Shown here piece by piece: positions 1-5,223 of a stretch of DNA of 6,626 bases. The stretch comes from Belnapia sp. (GTDB lineage Bacteria; Pseudomonadota; Alphaproteobacteria; Acetobacterales; Acetobacteraceae): contig JAQGIA010000606.1 of assembly GCA_028291445.1 (NCBI GenBank), forward strand, positions 1 to 6,626, written 5' to 3'. Each line of letters starts with the position of its first letter. The stretch's first letter is position 1. The position numbers were made by a program, and so were the translations under genes. The notes below the pieces were generated by a model that saw only the letters and a program-made list of their open reading frames with translations, searched no databases and was not told where the DNA came from.

Positions 1-186
1 CAGGGTCGCGCTGCGCGGCAGGCCGGTCTCGCGGTGCAGCCCGTCGATGGTCAGCGCATGGCTGAAGACCGGCTCGGGATCGGTGACCGTCAGTCGCAGC
101 TGCGGCGGGTCGGGCGGGCAGGGCGGCGTCTCCGCCAGGGCCGGCGCGGCCGCCACCAGCAGCAGCAGCGCGAGGCGGAGGATCAG
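1..186 (-). CDS. Exported protein of unknown function, N-terminal part (runs off the window)
   Basis: The minus strand stays open from the corA stop to the window edge, giving 62 codons. The product begins with a classic Sec signal peptide: a short start with an Arg, a Leu-rich core (LALLLLVAAAPALA), and likely cleavage after ALA before ETPPCPPDPPQ. The mature part is Pro-rich with one Cys and then a region containing LTVTDPEPVFSHALTIDGL, which I do not recognise as a family. No ATG, GTG or TTG lies in frame before the hydrophobic core. The nearest workable start is CTG at 184-186, which shares CTGA with the corA stop and has AAGGG (193-197) six bases before it. This layout implies translational coupling to corA. 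The signal peptide makes coding likely, while the exact start is uncertain. A sequencing error near the start is the alternative. Confidence 0.6.
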   Translation of the reverse strand, partial: MILRLALLLLVAAAPALAETPPCPPDPPQLRLTVTDPEPVFSHALTIDGLHRETGLPRSATL

Positions 187-1169
187 AGCCAGCCCTTGCG
201 CTTGAAATACATGATCGGCAGCACCGCCGAGACGATCATCAGCCCGAGCGCCATCGGATAGCCGAGCTTCCAGCTCAATTCCGGCATGGTGGCGAAATTC
301 ATCCCGTAGATGCTGGCGATCAGGGTCGGCGGCATCAGCGCCACGCTGGCCACGGTGAAGGTCTTGATGATGGCGTTCTGCTCGACGTTGATGATGCCGA
401 GCACCGCATCCAGCAGGAAATTCGCCTTGCTGTTCAGGAAATTCGCGTGCTCCACCAGGGACCTGACGTCGCGCACCAGGGTCTTGATCAGCGGCTGGTT
501 CTCCCGCCGTACCGCGGTCGCCTTCTCGGCGCCGACGAAGGTGAGGATGCGCGACAGGCCGAGCAGCGTCTCGCTCGCCCGCGTCGTGACTTCGCCGACC
601 TGACCGAGGGTGATCAGCGCCTCCTTCAGGTCGGCGTCCTTGGTGGTCGCCTTCACCTTGGCCCGCGCGGTGCGGAAGGCGGCCTGGCTGGCGCGGTCCA
701 TGTCGGCCGCGATGCGTTCGAGGATATCGGCCAGCCGGTCCACCACCTGCTCGAACAGGTGCAGCATCACCCCGTCCGGCGTGGTCAGCAGCTGCACCGG
801 GGTGCGCTGACAGCGGGCCGAGAAGACCGCGAAGGCCTTGGGGGTCGCGTAGCGCACCGTCACCAGCGCTGCATTGCCGAGCACGAAGGTGATGGCGGTC
901 GAGCCCAGGTCGCCGCCATCGACGCCGTAGAGGAAGGGCGCCGTCAGGAACAGCGTGTCGTCCTCCTTGTACAGGCGGGACGAGCTCTCGATCTCCTGCA
1001 TCTCCTCGCGGGTCGGGATTTCGAGGCGCAGCGCCGCCTGGACCTCGCGTTCCTCCTCCTGGGTCGGGGTCAGCAGGTCGATCCAGACGGCCTTGGCCAA
1101 GGTCTCGATCGCCTGGGCACCCTCCCGTACCACGAGATGGCCGGTCTCGACGGTATAGGTGGTCAGCAT
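183..1169 (-). CDS. corA: CorA family magnesium/cobalt (divalent cation) transport protein
   Basis: This is a 328-residue inner-membrane channel of the CorA family, which forms pentamers importing Mg2+ and often passing Co2+ or Ni2+. The long N-terminal part (about 1-260) is the soluble alpha/beta domain and stalk helix. Two membrane segments follow near the C-terminus (about 267-287 and 303-322). The family signature YGMN is at 288-291 at the end of the first segment, and the periplasmic loop has the usual MPEL (295-298). The protein ends with the positively charged FKRKGWL tail typical of CorA. Length is normal (E. coli CorA has 316 residues). The ATG start is supported by a GGGGGA Shine-Dalgarno a few bases upstream. 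The gene lies 188 bases after DUF2218 on the same strand, and its stop overlaps the start of the exported protein. The family call is firm. Ion preference cannot be read from sequence. Confidence 0.95.
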   Translation of the reverse strand: MLTTYTVETGHLVVREGAQAIETLAKAVWIDLLTPTQEEEREVQAALRLEIPTREEMQEIESSSRLYKEDDTLFLTAPFLYGVDGGDLGSTAITFVLGNAALVTVRYATPKAFAVFSARCQRTPVQLLTTPDGVMLHLFEQVVDRLADILERIAADMDRASQAAFRTARAKVKATTKDADLKEALITLGQVGEVTTRASETLLGLSRILTFVGAEKATAVRRENQPLIKTLVRDVRSLVEHANFLNSKANFLLDAVLGIINVEQNAIIKTFTVASVALMPPTLIASIYGMNFATMPELSWKLGYPMALGLMIVSAVLPIMYFKRKGWL

Positions 1170-1250
1170 GCGGATCCCCCGGCCGCTCGGGCCTCATGCT
1201 TGTCAGATACCGGGCTTCTAGCCGCGCCGCCGGCACAAGTCACGCAAAGG

Positions 1251-1274
1251 CCGGCCGGGCTGCCGACCGGCCGG
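1251..1274. repeat. Inverted repeat in the gap between DUF2218 and corA
   Basis: Two copies of the self-complementary octamer CCGGCCGG (1251-1258 and 1267-1274) flank an 8-base loop and can form a GC hairpin. It lies about 80 bases upstream of the corA start and about 85 bases beyond the DUF2218 stop. No T-run follows on either strand, so a terminator role is doubtful. It could be an mRNA leader structure or simply a product of high GC. The rest of the 1170-1357 gap shows no gene. Confidence 0.35.
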
Positions 1275-1328
1275 GGCCGCATTCCCGCCCGCCAGGCGCT
1301 GCCGGCCGAGGCCATCAGCGTGCTCGAA

Positions 1329-1349
1329 GCCCGGGCCGAGGCCCCGGGC
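1329..1349 (-). terminator. Possible hairpin terminator after DUF2218
   Basis: Perfect 7-base arms GCCCGGG (1329-1335) and CCCGGGC (1343-1349) with a 7-base loop begin 8 bases past the DUF2218 stop codon. On the minus strand the hairpin is followed only by TTCGAGCA, so the U-tract of a standard intrinsic terminator is lacking. Position and stem strength favour an end or attenuation point for the padR-DUF2218 transcript. In a genome this GC-rich, such stems also arise by chance. Confidence 0.35.
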
Positions 1350-1357
1350 CGAGCCGT

Positions 1358-1663
1358 TCAGCCAACCGGGGTCCAGCTGATCTCCGGCGGGTCGCGGAAG
1401 GCGAAGCGCAGCAGGTGGCGGGCGACGACATCCTCCAGCCGGACCAGCGTGACCGTGTCCTCGGCGGCCAGGCGCAGGACCAGCGTTTCGCCCTCGGCCG
1501 TCAGGTCGCAGGCCCCGCCGGCGAATTCGATGCGGCCTTGGGCTTCACCCAGGGTGACCGGCCCCAGGGTGACCGGCAGCTTGTGCTGGAAATGCTTGCA
1601 GAGCTGCGCCAGATAGCGCCGCGGCGCCTCGGTCGCGACGCGGGCCTCGGCGGCGGCTCCCAT
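1358..1663 (-). CDS. DUF2218 domain protein
   Basis: This is a 101-residue soluble protein that is essentially one DUF2218 domain. Recognisable features are the ARVAT start (7-11), RRYLAQLCKHFQHK (15-28, with the conserved LCKH core), GRIEF and the closing VVARHLLRFAFR segment. The biochemical function of DUF2218 is not known. From general knowledge of the family, the domain also occurs next to or fused with siderophore-interacting FAD/NADPH ferric reductases, which suggests a role in iron or other metal handling. The ATG overlaps the PadR stop in a TGATG junction, so the two genes are very likely translated together and autoregulated by PadR. An exact in-frame 15-base duplication (1548-1577) gives a doubled PVTLG at 30-39, in a stretch that is usually shorter. 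The family call is good. The metal role is inferred from context. Confidence 0.82.
   Translation of the reverse strand: MGAAAEARVATEAPRRYLAQLCKHFQHKLPVTLGPVTLGEAQGRIEFAGGACDLTAEGETLVLRLAAEDTVTLVRLEDVVARHLLRFAFRDPPEISWTPVG
1548..1577. repeat. Perfect 15-base tandem duplication inside the DUF2218 gene
   Basis: CCCAGGGTGACCGGC occurs twice back to back (1548-1562 and 1563-1577) without mismatch. The length is a multiple of three, so the frame is kept and the protein carries PVTLG twice. Perfect identity suggests a recent slippage event. Confidence 0.9.
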
Positions 1664-2250
1664 CAGCTCCGCTCCACGCCGGTGGCCGCGGCATCCAGCG
1701 CGGCGGCCACGGCATTGGCCTGGTCCTCGCTGAGCGGCCCGCGTGCCAGGCGCATCCGCAAGGCCAGCTTCAGGTTCTCCATGGCGCGGACCACCTGCGG
1801 CGCCGGCCCGCCGCCATGCACCCGGCCGGCCTCGGCGATGCGGTCCAGCAGGGCATCCACCGCCGGGCGGTTGGCGGCGAGGAAGGCCTGCCCCGCCGCG
1901 GTGATCCCGTGCAGCTTGCGGGTGCCGCCCTCGGCGGTGCTGGTGGTCACATGGCCCAATTCCTCGAGCAAGGTCAGCGTCGGGTAGATCACGCCCGGGC
2001 TGGGGCTATAGGCACCGCCGACGCTGTCCTCGATCGCCTTGATCAGCTCGTAGCCATGCCGTGGCTTCTCGGCGATCAGGTTGAGGATGACCAGCCGCAG
2101 GTCGCCATGGGCGAAGAAGCGCCCGAGGCCGGAGCGCCCGCCGCCCCGGCCGTGCCGGCCAGGGCCATGGGCCTCAGTTCCGTATTCACCGCTGTGCTCC
2201 CCTCGGGCAAAGCGCCGTCCGTGGCCGTGATAAGAGTGTTCGTGATGCAC
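1663..2250 (-). CDS. yqjI: PadR family regulator with His-rich N-terminal tail (YqjI type)
   Basis: This is a 195-residue DNA-binding repressor counted from GTG at 2248-2250. Residues 1-44 form a His/Gly/Arg-rich tail with eight His in the first 33 residues and no Cys. The PadR winged helix follows (about 45-125) with RFFAHGDLRLVILNLIAE, HGYELIKAIED and YSPSPGVIYPTLTLLEELG. A C-terminal dimerisation helix region runs to the end. The tail plus GRHGRGGGR and RFF-HG-LRLVIL closely resemble E. coli YqjI, a nickel/iron-responsive repressor of the ferric reductase gene yqjH. The E. coli tail also contains Cys; this one would bind metal through His only. The GTG start has GAAGGA six bases upstream, whereas the longer ATG at 2278-2280 has no such site and lies inside the palindromic block. 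The gene is coupled to DUF2218 downstream. The family call is firm and the metal ligand is inferred. Confidence 0.85.
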   Translation of the reverse strand: MHHEHSYHGHGRRFARGEHSGEYGTEAHGPGRHGRGGGRSGLGRFFAHGDLRLVILNLIAEKPRHGYELIKAIEDSVGGAYSPSPGVIYPTLTLLEELGHVTTSTAEGGTRKLHGITAAGQAFLAANRPAVDALLDRIAEAGRVHGGGPAPQVVRAMENLKLALRMRLARGPLSEDQANAVAAALDAAATGVERS

Positions 2251-2256
2251 GATAAA

Positions 2257-2262
2257 TCCTTC
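2257..2262 (-). promoter_or_regulatory. Ribosome binding site that fixes the PadR start at GTG
   Basis: On the minus strand GAAGGA is followed by six bases (TTTATC) and then GTG at 2248-2250. The alternative upstream ATG (2278-2280) is preceded by AT-rich sequence without a purine-rich site. The GTG start also leaves the palindromes outside the coding sequence. Confidence 0.75.
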
Positions 2263-2297
2263 GATATGGCAATATGCCATATCTTAGATATATCGAA
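2260..2297. promoter_or_regulatory. Nested palindromes, probable PadR/YqjI autoregulatory operator
   Basis: This 38-base AT-rich island in a GC-rich genome holds three nested symmetric elements. Outer arms TTCGATAT (2260-2267) and ATATCGAA (2290-2297) are perfect. An inner palindrome has 9-base arms GATATGGCA (2263-2271) and TGCCATATC (2275-2283) around ATA. A second one has 6-base arms ATATCT (2279-2284) and AGATAT (2286-2291) around one base. The block lies directly before the PadR ribosome binding site and overlaps the proposed -10. PadR proteins, YqjI included, bind inverted repeats in their own promoters, so two dimer sites for autorepression are likely. The symmetry is seen directly, and its use by this PadR is inferred. 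Confidence 0.72.
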
Positions 2298-2312
2298 ATA
2301 CAATCTAGACAA
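2285..2312 (-). promoter_or_regulatory. Candidate sigma-70 promoter of padR
   Basis: On the minus strand TTGTCT (2307-2312) is a -35-like hexamer, followed after 16 bases by TATCTA (2285-2290) as a -10. The -10 lies inside the palindromic block, so bound repressor would exclude RNA polymerase. TTGTAT, nine bases nearer the gene than the -35, could be used in another register. Confidence 0.4.
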
Positions 2313-2321
2313 GCCCTTTCG

Positions 2322-3944
2322 TCACCCCGCGCGCAGAAAACTCGCTGCCCGTTCGCCGATCATCAGCGCCGCCGGCTGGATATTGGAGGATGGCACCAGC
2401 GGCATCACGCTGGCATCCGCCACCATCAGCCCGTCGATCCCCTTCAGCCGCAGCCGCGGGTCGACCGGCGCCATCGCATCCTCGCCCATGCGGGCGGTGC
2501 CGCAGGGATGGTAGACGGTGCCGCCGTCGCGCCGGATATGCGCCAGGATCTCGTCGTCGGTCGCGGCCTGCGGGCCGGGGGTCAGCTCCGCCTCGATCAG
2601 CGCCGCGAGCGGCCCCTGCGTGGCGAGGCGCCGGGCATATTTCACCCCCTCAACCATCAGCCGCTGGTCATGCGCCGCATCCAGGTAATTGGCGCGGATC
2701 ACCGGCTTGTCGTCCGGGTCGGCGCTACGAAGGGAAATCGTGCCGCGGCTGTCCGGCCGGCATTGGCAGGCGGAGAACATGAAGCCGGGCCAGGGGTCCG
2801 GGCCATCCTCGTAGGTAGTGACGGTGAAGTTGACGAACAGGTACTGCATGTCCGGCTCCTCCGCGCCGGGCAGCACGCGGGCGAACAGGTTGGCCTCTGC
2901 CGCGCCGATGGACATCGGCCCGCGCCGGTCGAAGGCATAGCGCGCGGCCATCCGCAGCTTGCCGAAGGGGCCGCGGACCAACTCGTTCACCGTGCCGCAG
3001 GGCTTCACCCGATAGCGCATGCGTTGCAGGAAATGGTCCTGCAGGTTGGCGCCGACCCCGGGGCTGTGCAGCCTTGTGGCGATGCCATGCTCGGCCAGTT
3101 GCTCGCCGTCGCCGATGCCGGACAGCATCAGGATTTGCGGCGTGCCGATGGCGCCGGCGCTGAGCACCACCTGGCGCCGCGCCTCCCAGCGCTCCGGCCC
3201 GGCCGGACCGCGCACCAGCGCGCCGATGCAGCGGTCGCCCTCGAACAGCAGCCGCTGGATGGTCCGCCCCGGCATGATCCGCAGATTGGCCCGGCCGCGC
3301 GCCGGCTTCAGGAACATGTCGCCGGAATGGCTGCGGAAGCCGCCCTTGACGTTCATCTGCATCGGCCCGGCGCCCTCGTGCCAAGCGCCGTTGAAGTCCT
3401 TCACCCGCTGCTCGCCCATGGCGAGCGCGGCCTCCACGAAGGCCTTGGCGCCGGGCGAGCTATGGCGCGCCTCGGCGGCATGGATCGGGCCGTCGGTGCC
3501 GCGTTCGTCCGAGGGCTCGCCGGTCCAGGTCTCCATGCGCTTGAAGAAGGGCAGCACGTCGTCATAGGCCCAGCCGCGTGCGCCGGACTGCGCCCAGCGG
3601 TCGTAGTCGCGCGGCGACCCGCGCAGGAAGACCAGCCCGTTCACCGCGCCCGAGCCGCCCACCACTTTTCCGCGCGGCCAGTGGATGCTGCGGCCATCCA
3701 ACCCCGGCTCGGCCTCGGTATGGTAGCGCCAGTCGTATTTGCCCGAGGCATACAGCCGCGCGAAGCCGGCGGGGATGCGGATCCAGGGGTCGCGCCAGGC
3801 AGCCGGCCCGGCCTCGATCAGCGCCACCTGGGTGGCGCCATCCTCCGACAGCCGGGCGGCGATGACGCAGCCGGCCGAGCCGGCGCCGAGCACCAGCACG
3901 TCGGTGGTATGGACGATGGCGGCCTGATTGGTGCCGTCCGGCAT
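2322..3944 (-). CDS. GMC family FAD-dependent oxidoreductase (choline/alcohol dehydrogenase type)
   Basis: This 540-residue flavoenzyme belongs to the glucose-methanol-choline family, whose members oxidise an alcohol to the aldehyde or further. The FAD-binding fold opens with VLVLGAGSAG (16-25) and a ribose-binding Glu near 44. GMC signature 1 is RGKVVGGSGAVNG (91-103). Signature 2 is GAIGTPQILMLSGIG (264-278). The C-terminal catalytic region has YHPCGTARMG with His479 and a second active-site residue Asn521 in SSNIQP, where many relatives have GNTNAP. No signal peptide is visible, so it probably acts in the cytoplasm with a quinone or another electron carrier. Length is normal and the protein looks intact. 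The ATG has GGGGGA eight bases upstream. It lies 128 bases after the Bug receptor gene on the same strand, so the two may share a pathway. Substrate is unknown; choline is only one possibility. Confidence 0.93.
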   Translation of the reverse strand: MPDGTNQAAIVHTTDVLVLGAGSAGCVIAARLSEDGATQVALIEAGPAAWRDPWIRIPAGFARLYASGKYDWRYHTEAEPGLDGRSIHWPRGKVVGGSGAVNGLVFLRGSPRDYDRWAQSGARGWAYDDVLPFFKRMETWTGEPSDERGTDGPIHAAEARHSSPGAKAFVEAALAMGEQRVKDFNGAWHEGAGPMQMNVKGGFRSHSGDMFLKPARGRANLRIMPGRTIQRLLFEGDRCIGALVRGPAGPERWEARRQVVLSAGAIGTPQILMLSGIGDGEQLAEHGIATRLHSPGVGANLQDHFLQRMRYRVKPCGTVNELVRGPFGKLRMAARYAFDRRGPMSIGAAEANLFARVLPGAEEPDMQYLFVNFTVTTYEDGPDPWPGFMFSACQCRPDSRGTISLRSADPDDKPVIRANYLDAAHDQRLMVEGVKYARRLATQGPLAALIEAELTPGPQAATDDEILAHIRRDGGTVYHPCGTARMGEDAMAPVDPRLRLKGIDGLMVADASVMPLVPSSNIQPAALMIGERAASFLRAG

Positions 3945-3993
3945 GCGCTGTTTCCCCCGATTGGTTCTTGGCCCGGATGATGCCAGCGCCCCG

Positions 3994-4060
3994 TGCGGAT
4001 CGCTATGCCCCCTGCGGATCGTTATTCCTCTGCGGATCGTTATCCCTCTGCGGACCGTTA
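3994..4060. repeat. 18-base tandem repeat array between the receptor and GMC genes
   Basis: Units start at 3994 (19 bases), 4013 (18), 4031 (18) and 4049 (12-base partial). The consensus is close to TGCGGATCGTTATCCCTC. The two central units differ at one position, and a further degraded TGCGG unit at 4061 runs over the end of the receptor gene. Each full unit contains a GGAT...ATCC-like inverted motif around CGTT. The array occupies about half of the gap ahead of the GMC gene and would lie in its promoter or leader. It may be a series of protein-binding sites or simple slippage expansion. Confidence 0.85.
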
Positions 4061-4072
4061 TGCGGTACGCCG

Positions 4073-5062
4073 TTACTCAGGCCGGATATTGGCCTCGCGG
4101 ATCAGCTTGCCCCACATCGCCGTCTCATCCGCCAGGGTCCGGGCCAGCACGGCGGCATCGCCGGTGGTGACCACCACGCCCTGCTGCGCCAGCCGGGCGC
4201 GCAGCTCGGCATCCTCGGTCGCCACCCGCAGCGCGGCGCCGAGCCGGGCCAGGATCGGCGCCGGCGTCCCGGCCGGCGCGAACAGCCCCTGCCAGAAAAC
4301 CACGTCGAAGCCTGGCAGGGTCTCCGCCACCGGCGGCAGATCGGGCAGCAGCGCGGCCCGCTCGGCGGATGATATGGCGAGGCCCCGGGTCGCATTGTCC
4401 GCCAGGGTCGGCAACGCCTCCAGCACCGCCTGGAACATCGCCTGGATGCGTCCGGCGCGCAGGTCGAGCAGCGCCGGCGCGCCGCCGCGATAGGGGATAT
4501 GCGTCACCTCGATCCCCGCCGCCTGGGCGAACAGCGCCTGCGCCAGGTGGTTGACCGCGCCGGTGCCGCTGCTGCCGAAATTGAGCTTGCCCGGATTGGC
4601 CTTGCACCAGGCGATCAACTCCGCCGTGTTCCGCGCCGGGACATCGGGGTGGACATGCAGGACGAAGGCGGTGCGGAAGACCATGCCGACCGGCGCCAGC
4701 TCCCGCTGCGGGTCGCGCGGGGTCAGCGCCGGTTGCAGCCCGGGGTTGATCGCCAGGGTCGAGGTGCCCATCAGCAGCGTATGGCCATCCGGCCGGGCCT
4801 GGGCGACCGCGGTATTGGCGACGGCGGTCGCCGCGCCGACCCGGTTTTCCACCACCATCGGCACGCCCAATTCCCGCCCCATCCGCTCGGCGACGGCGCG
4901 GGAGGTGACGTCGGTGACCCCGCCCGGGGCATAGCCCGAGACGACGGTGATGGCGCGGCTGGGGTAGGCGTCCTGGGCGCGGCCGATGGCGGGGGCGAGC
5001 AACAGGGGCAGGGCCAAGGTCTGGGCCAGGGTTTGGGCCAAGGCGGCGCGGCGGGTGGGCAT
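4073..5062 (-). CDS. Bug/TctC family periplasmic solute-binding receptor
   Basis: This 329-residue protein is the extracytoplasmic receptor of tripartite tricarboxylate transporters. Such proteins bind carboxylates or other small organic solutes in the periplasm. The signal peptide (about 1-29) has an MPTRR start and a Leu/Ala core with a doubled AQTL. The mature chain opens with the typical YPSRAITVVSGYAPGGVTDV, then VVENRVGAA and RPDGHTLLMGTS. The linker NPGKLNFGSSGTGAVNHLA follows, then THIPYRGGAPALLDLRAGRIQAMF and a C-terminal FAPAGTPAPILARL. Length is normal. A GGAGG site six bases before the ATG supports the start. No TctA or TctB gene is in the window, as is usual for the many orphan Bug proteins of Burkholderiales and Acetobacteraceae. 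The GMC oxidoreductase gene follows on the same strand, while phnD is divergent. The substrate cannot be predicted. Confidence 0.93.
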   Translation of the reverse strand: MPTRRAALAQTLAQTLALPLLLAPAIGRAQDAYPSRAITVVSGYAPGGVTDVTSRAVAERMGRELGVPMVVENRVGAATAVANTAVAQARPDGHTLLMGTSTLAINPGLQPALTPRDPQRELAPVGMVFRTAFVLHVHPDVPARNTAELIAWCKANPGKLNFGSSGTGAVNHLAQALFAQAAGIEVTHIPYRGGAPALLDLRAGRIQAMFQAVLEALPTLADNATRGLAISSAERAALLPDLPPVAETLPGFDVVFWQGLFAPAGTPAPILARLGAALRVATEDAELRARLAQQGVVVTTGDAAVLARTLADETAMWGKLIREANIRPE

Positions 5063-5101
5063 GGGATTCCTCCGGGTTTCCCCCCAGGCTGGCGGCAGCG
5101 T

Positions 5102-5139
5102 CCGCCGCCGGCAAGCCTGCCCGCCGCCGGCAAACCTGC
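5102..5139. repeat. 19-base tandem direct repeat in the divergent intergenic region
   Basis: CCGCCGCCGGCAAGCCTGC (5102-5120) is followed immediately by a copy with a single change, G to A (5121-5139). It lies 40 bases before the receptor start on the minus strand and just upstream of the Pho-like box on the plus strand. It could be a paired site for an activator of either gene, or a slippage duplication. Confidence 0.85.
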
Positions 5140-5152
5140 CAGCGACTTGGGG

Positions 5153-5181
5153 ATGTCACGCCCCCATCATCCGGTTGTCAT
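5153..5181 (+). promoter_or_regulatory. Putative PhoB (Pho) box upstream of phnD
   Basis: Three 7-base units stand at exact 11-base spacing: ATGTCAC (5153-5159), CCATCAT (5164-5170) and TTGTCAT (5175-5181). They are separated by 4-base spacers. PhoB boxes are direct repeats resembling CTGTCAT with this geometry; the three units match at 5, 5 and 6 of 7 positions. The last unit ends 42 bases before phnD. The spacing is seen directly. PhoB control is inferred and agrees with the usual phosphate regulation of phn genes. Confidence 0.6.
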
Positions 5182-5191
5182 GCGCCACTGG

Positions 5192-5197
5192 TAGAGG
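5192..5197 (+). promoter_or_regulatory. Candidate -10 element for phnD
   Basis: TAGAGG begins 10 bases after the last Pho-like unit, the distance expected when PhoB replaces the -35 contact. It keeps the TA start and fourth-position A of the TATAAT consensus but is a weak match, as expected for an activator-dependent promoter. Confidence 0.35.
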
Positions 5198-5223
5198 CCG
5201 GCATCCGTTCTCGGGAGAGACCC

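Noticed and set aside
1170..1260. Sigma-70 promoter for corA
   Set aside because: Pieces such as TTGTGC and TATCTG occur on the minus strand, but no pair has acceptable spacing, so I do not call one.
2261..2296. Terminator of the GMC gene
   Set aside because: The symmetric block is AT-rich without a GC stem or U-tract, and it lies at the padR promoter and ribosome site, so an operator fits better.
2274..3980. 568-residue open frame on the plus strand opposite the GMC gene
   Set aside because: It is rich in His, Arg, Gln and Pro as expected of an antisense frame, has no recognisable domain, and its start lies in the PadR operator.
3994..4060. CRISPR array
   Set aside because: The units are contiguous 18-mers without spacers, and no cas gene is near.
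3928..4170. Repeat peptide (LRIVIP units) from the 18-base tandem array
   Set aside because: The repeated peptide only mirrors an 18-base DNA repeat that is a multiple of three. There is no ribosome site, and the frame runs antisense into the receptor gene.
4125..5159. 344-residue frame overlapping the Bug receptor in another frame of the same strand
   Set aside because: The translation is Arg/Gly/Pro-dominated low complexity, while the receptor frame has full Bug-family motifs and a good ribosome site.
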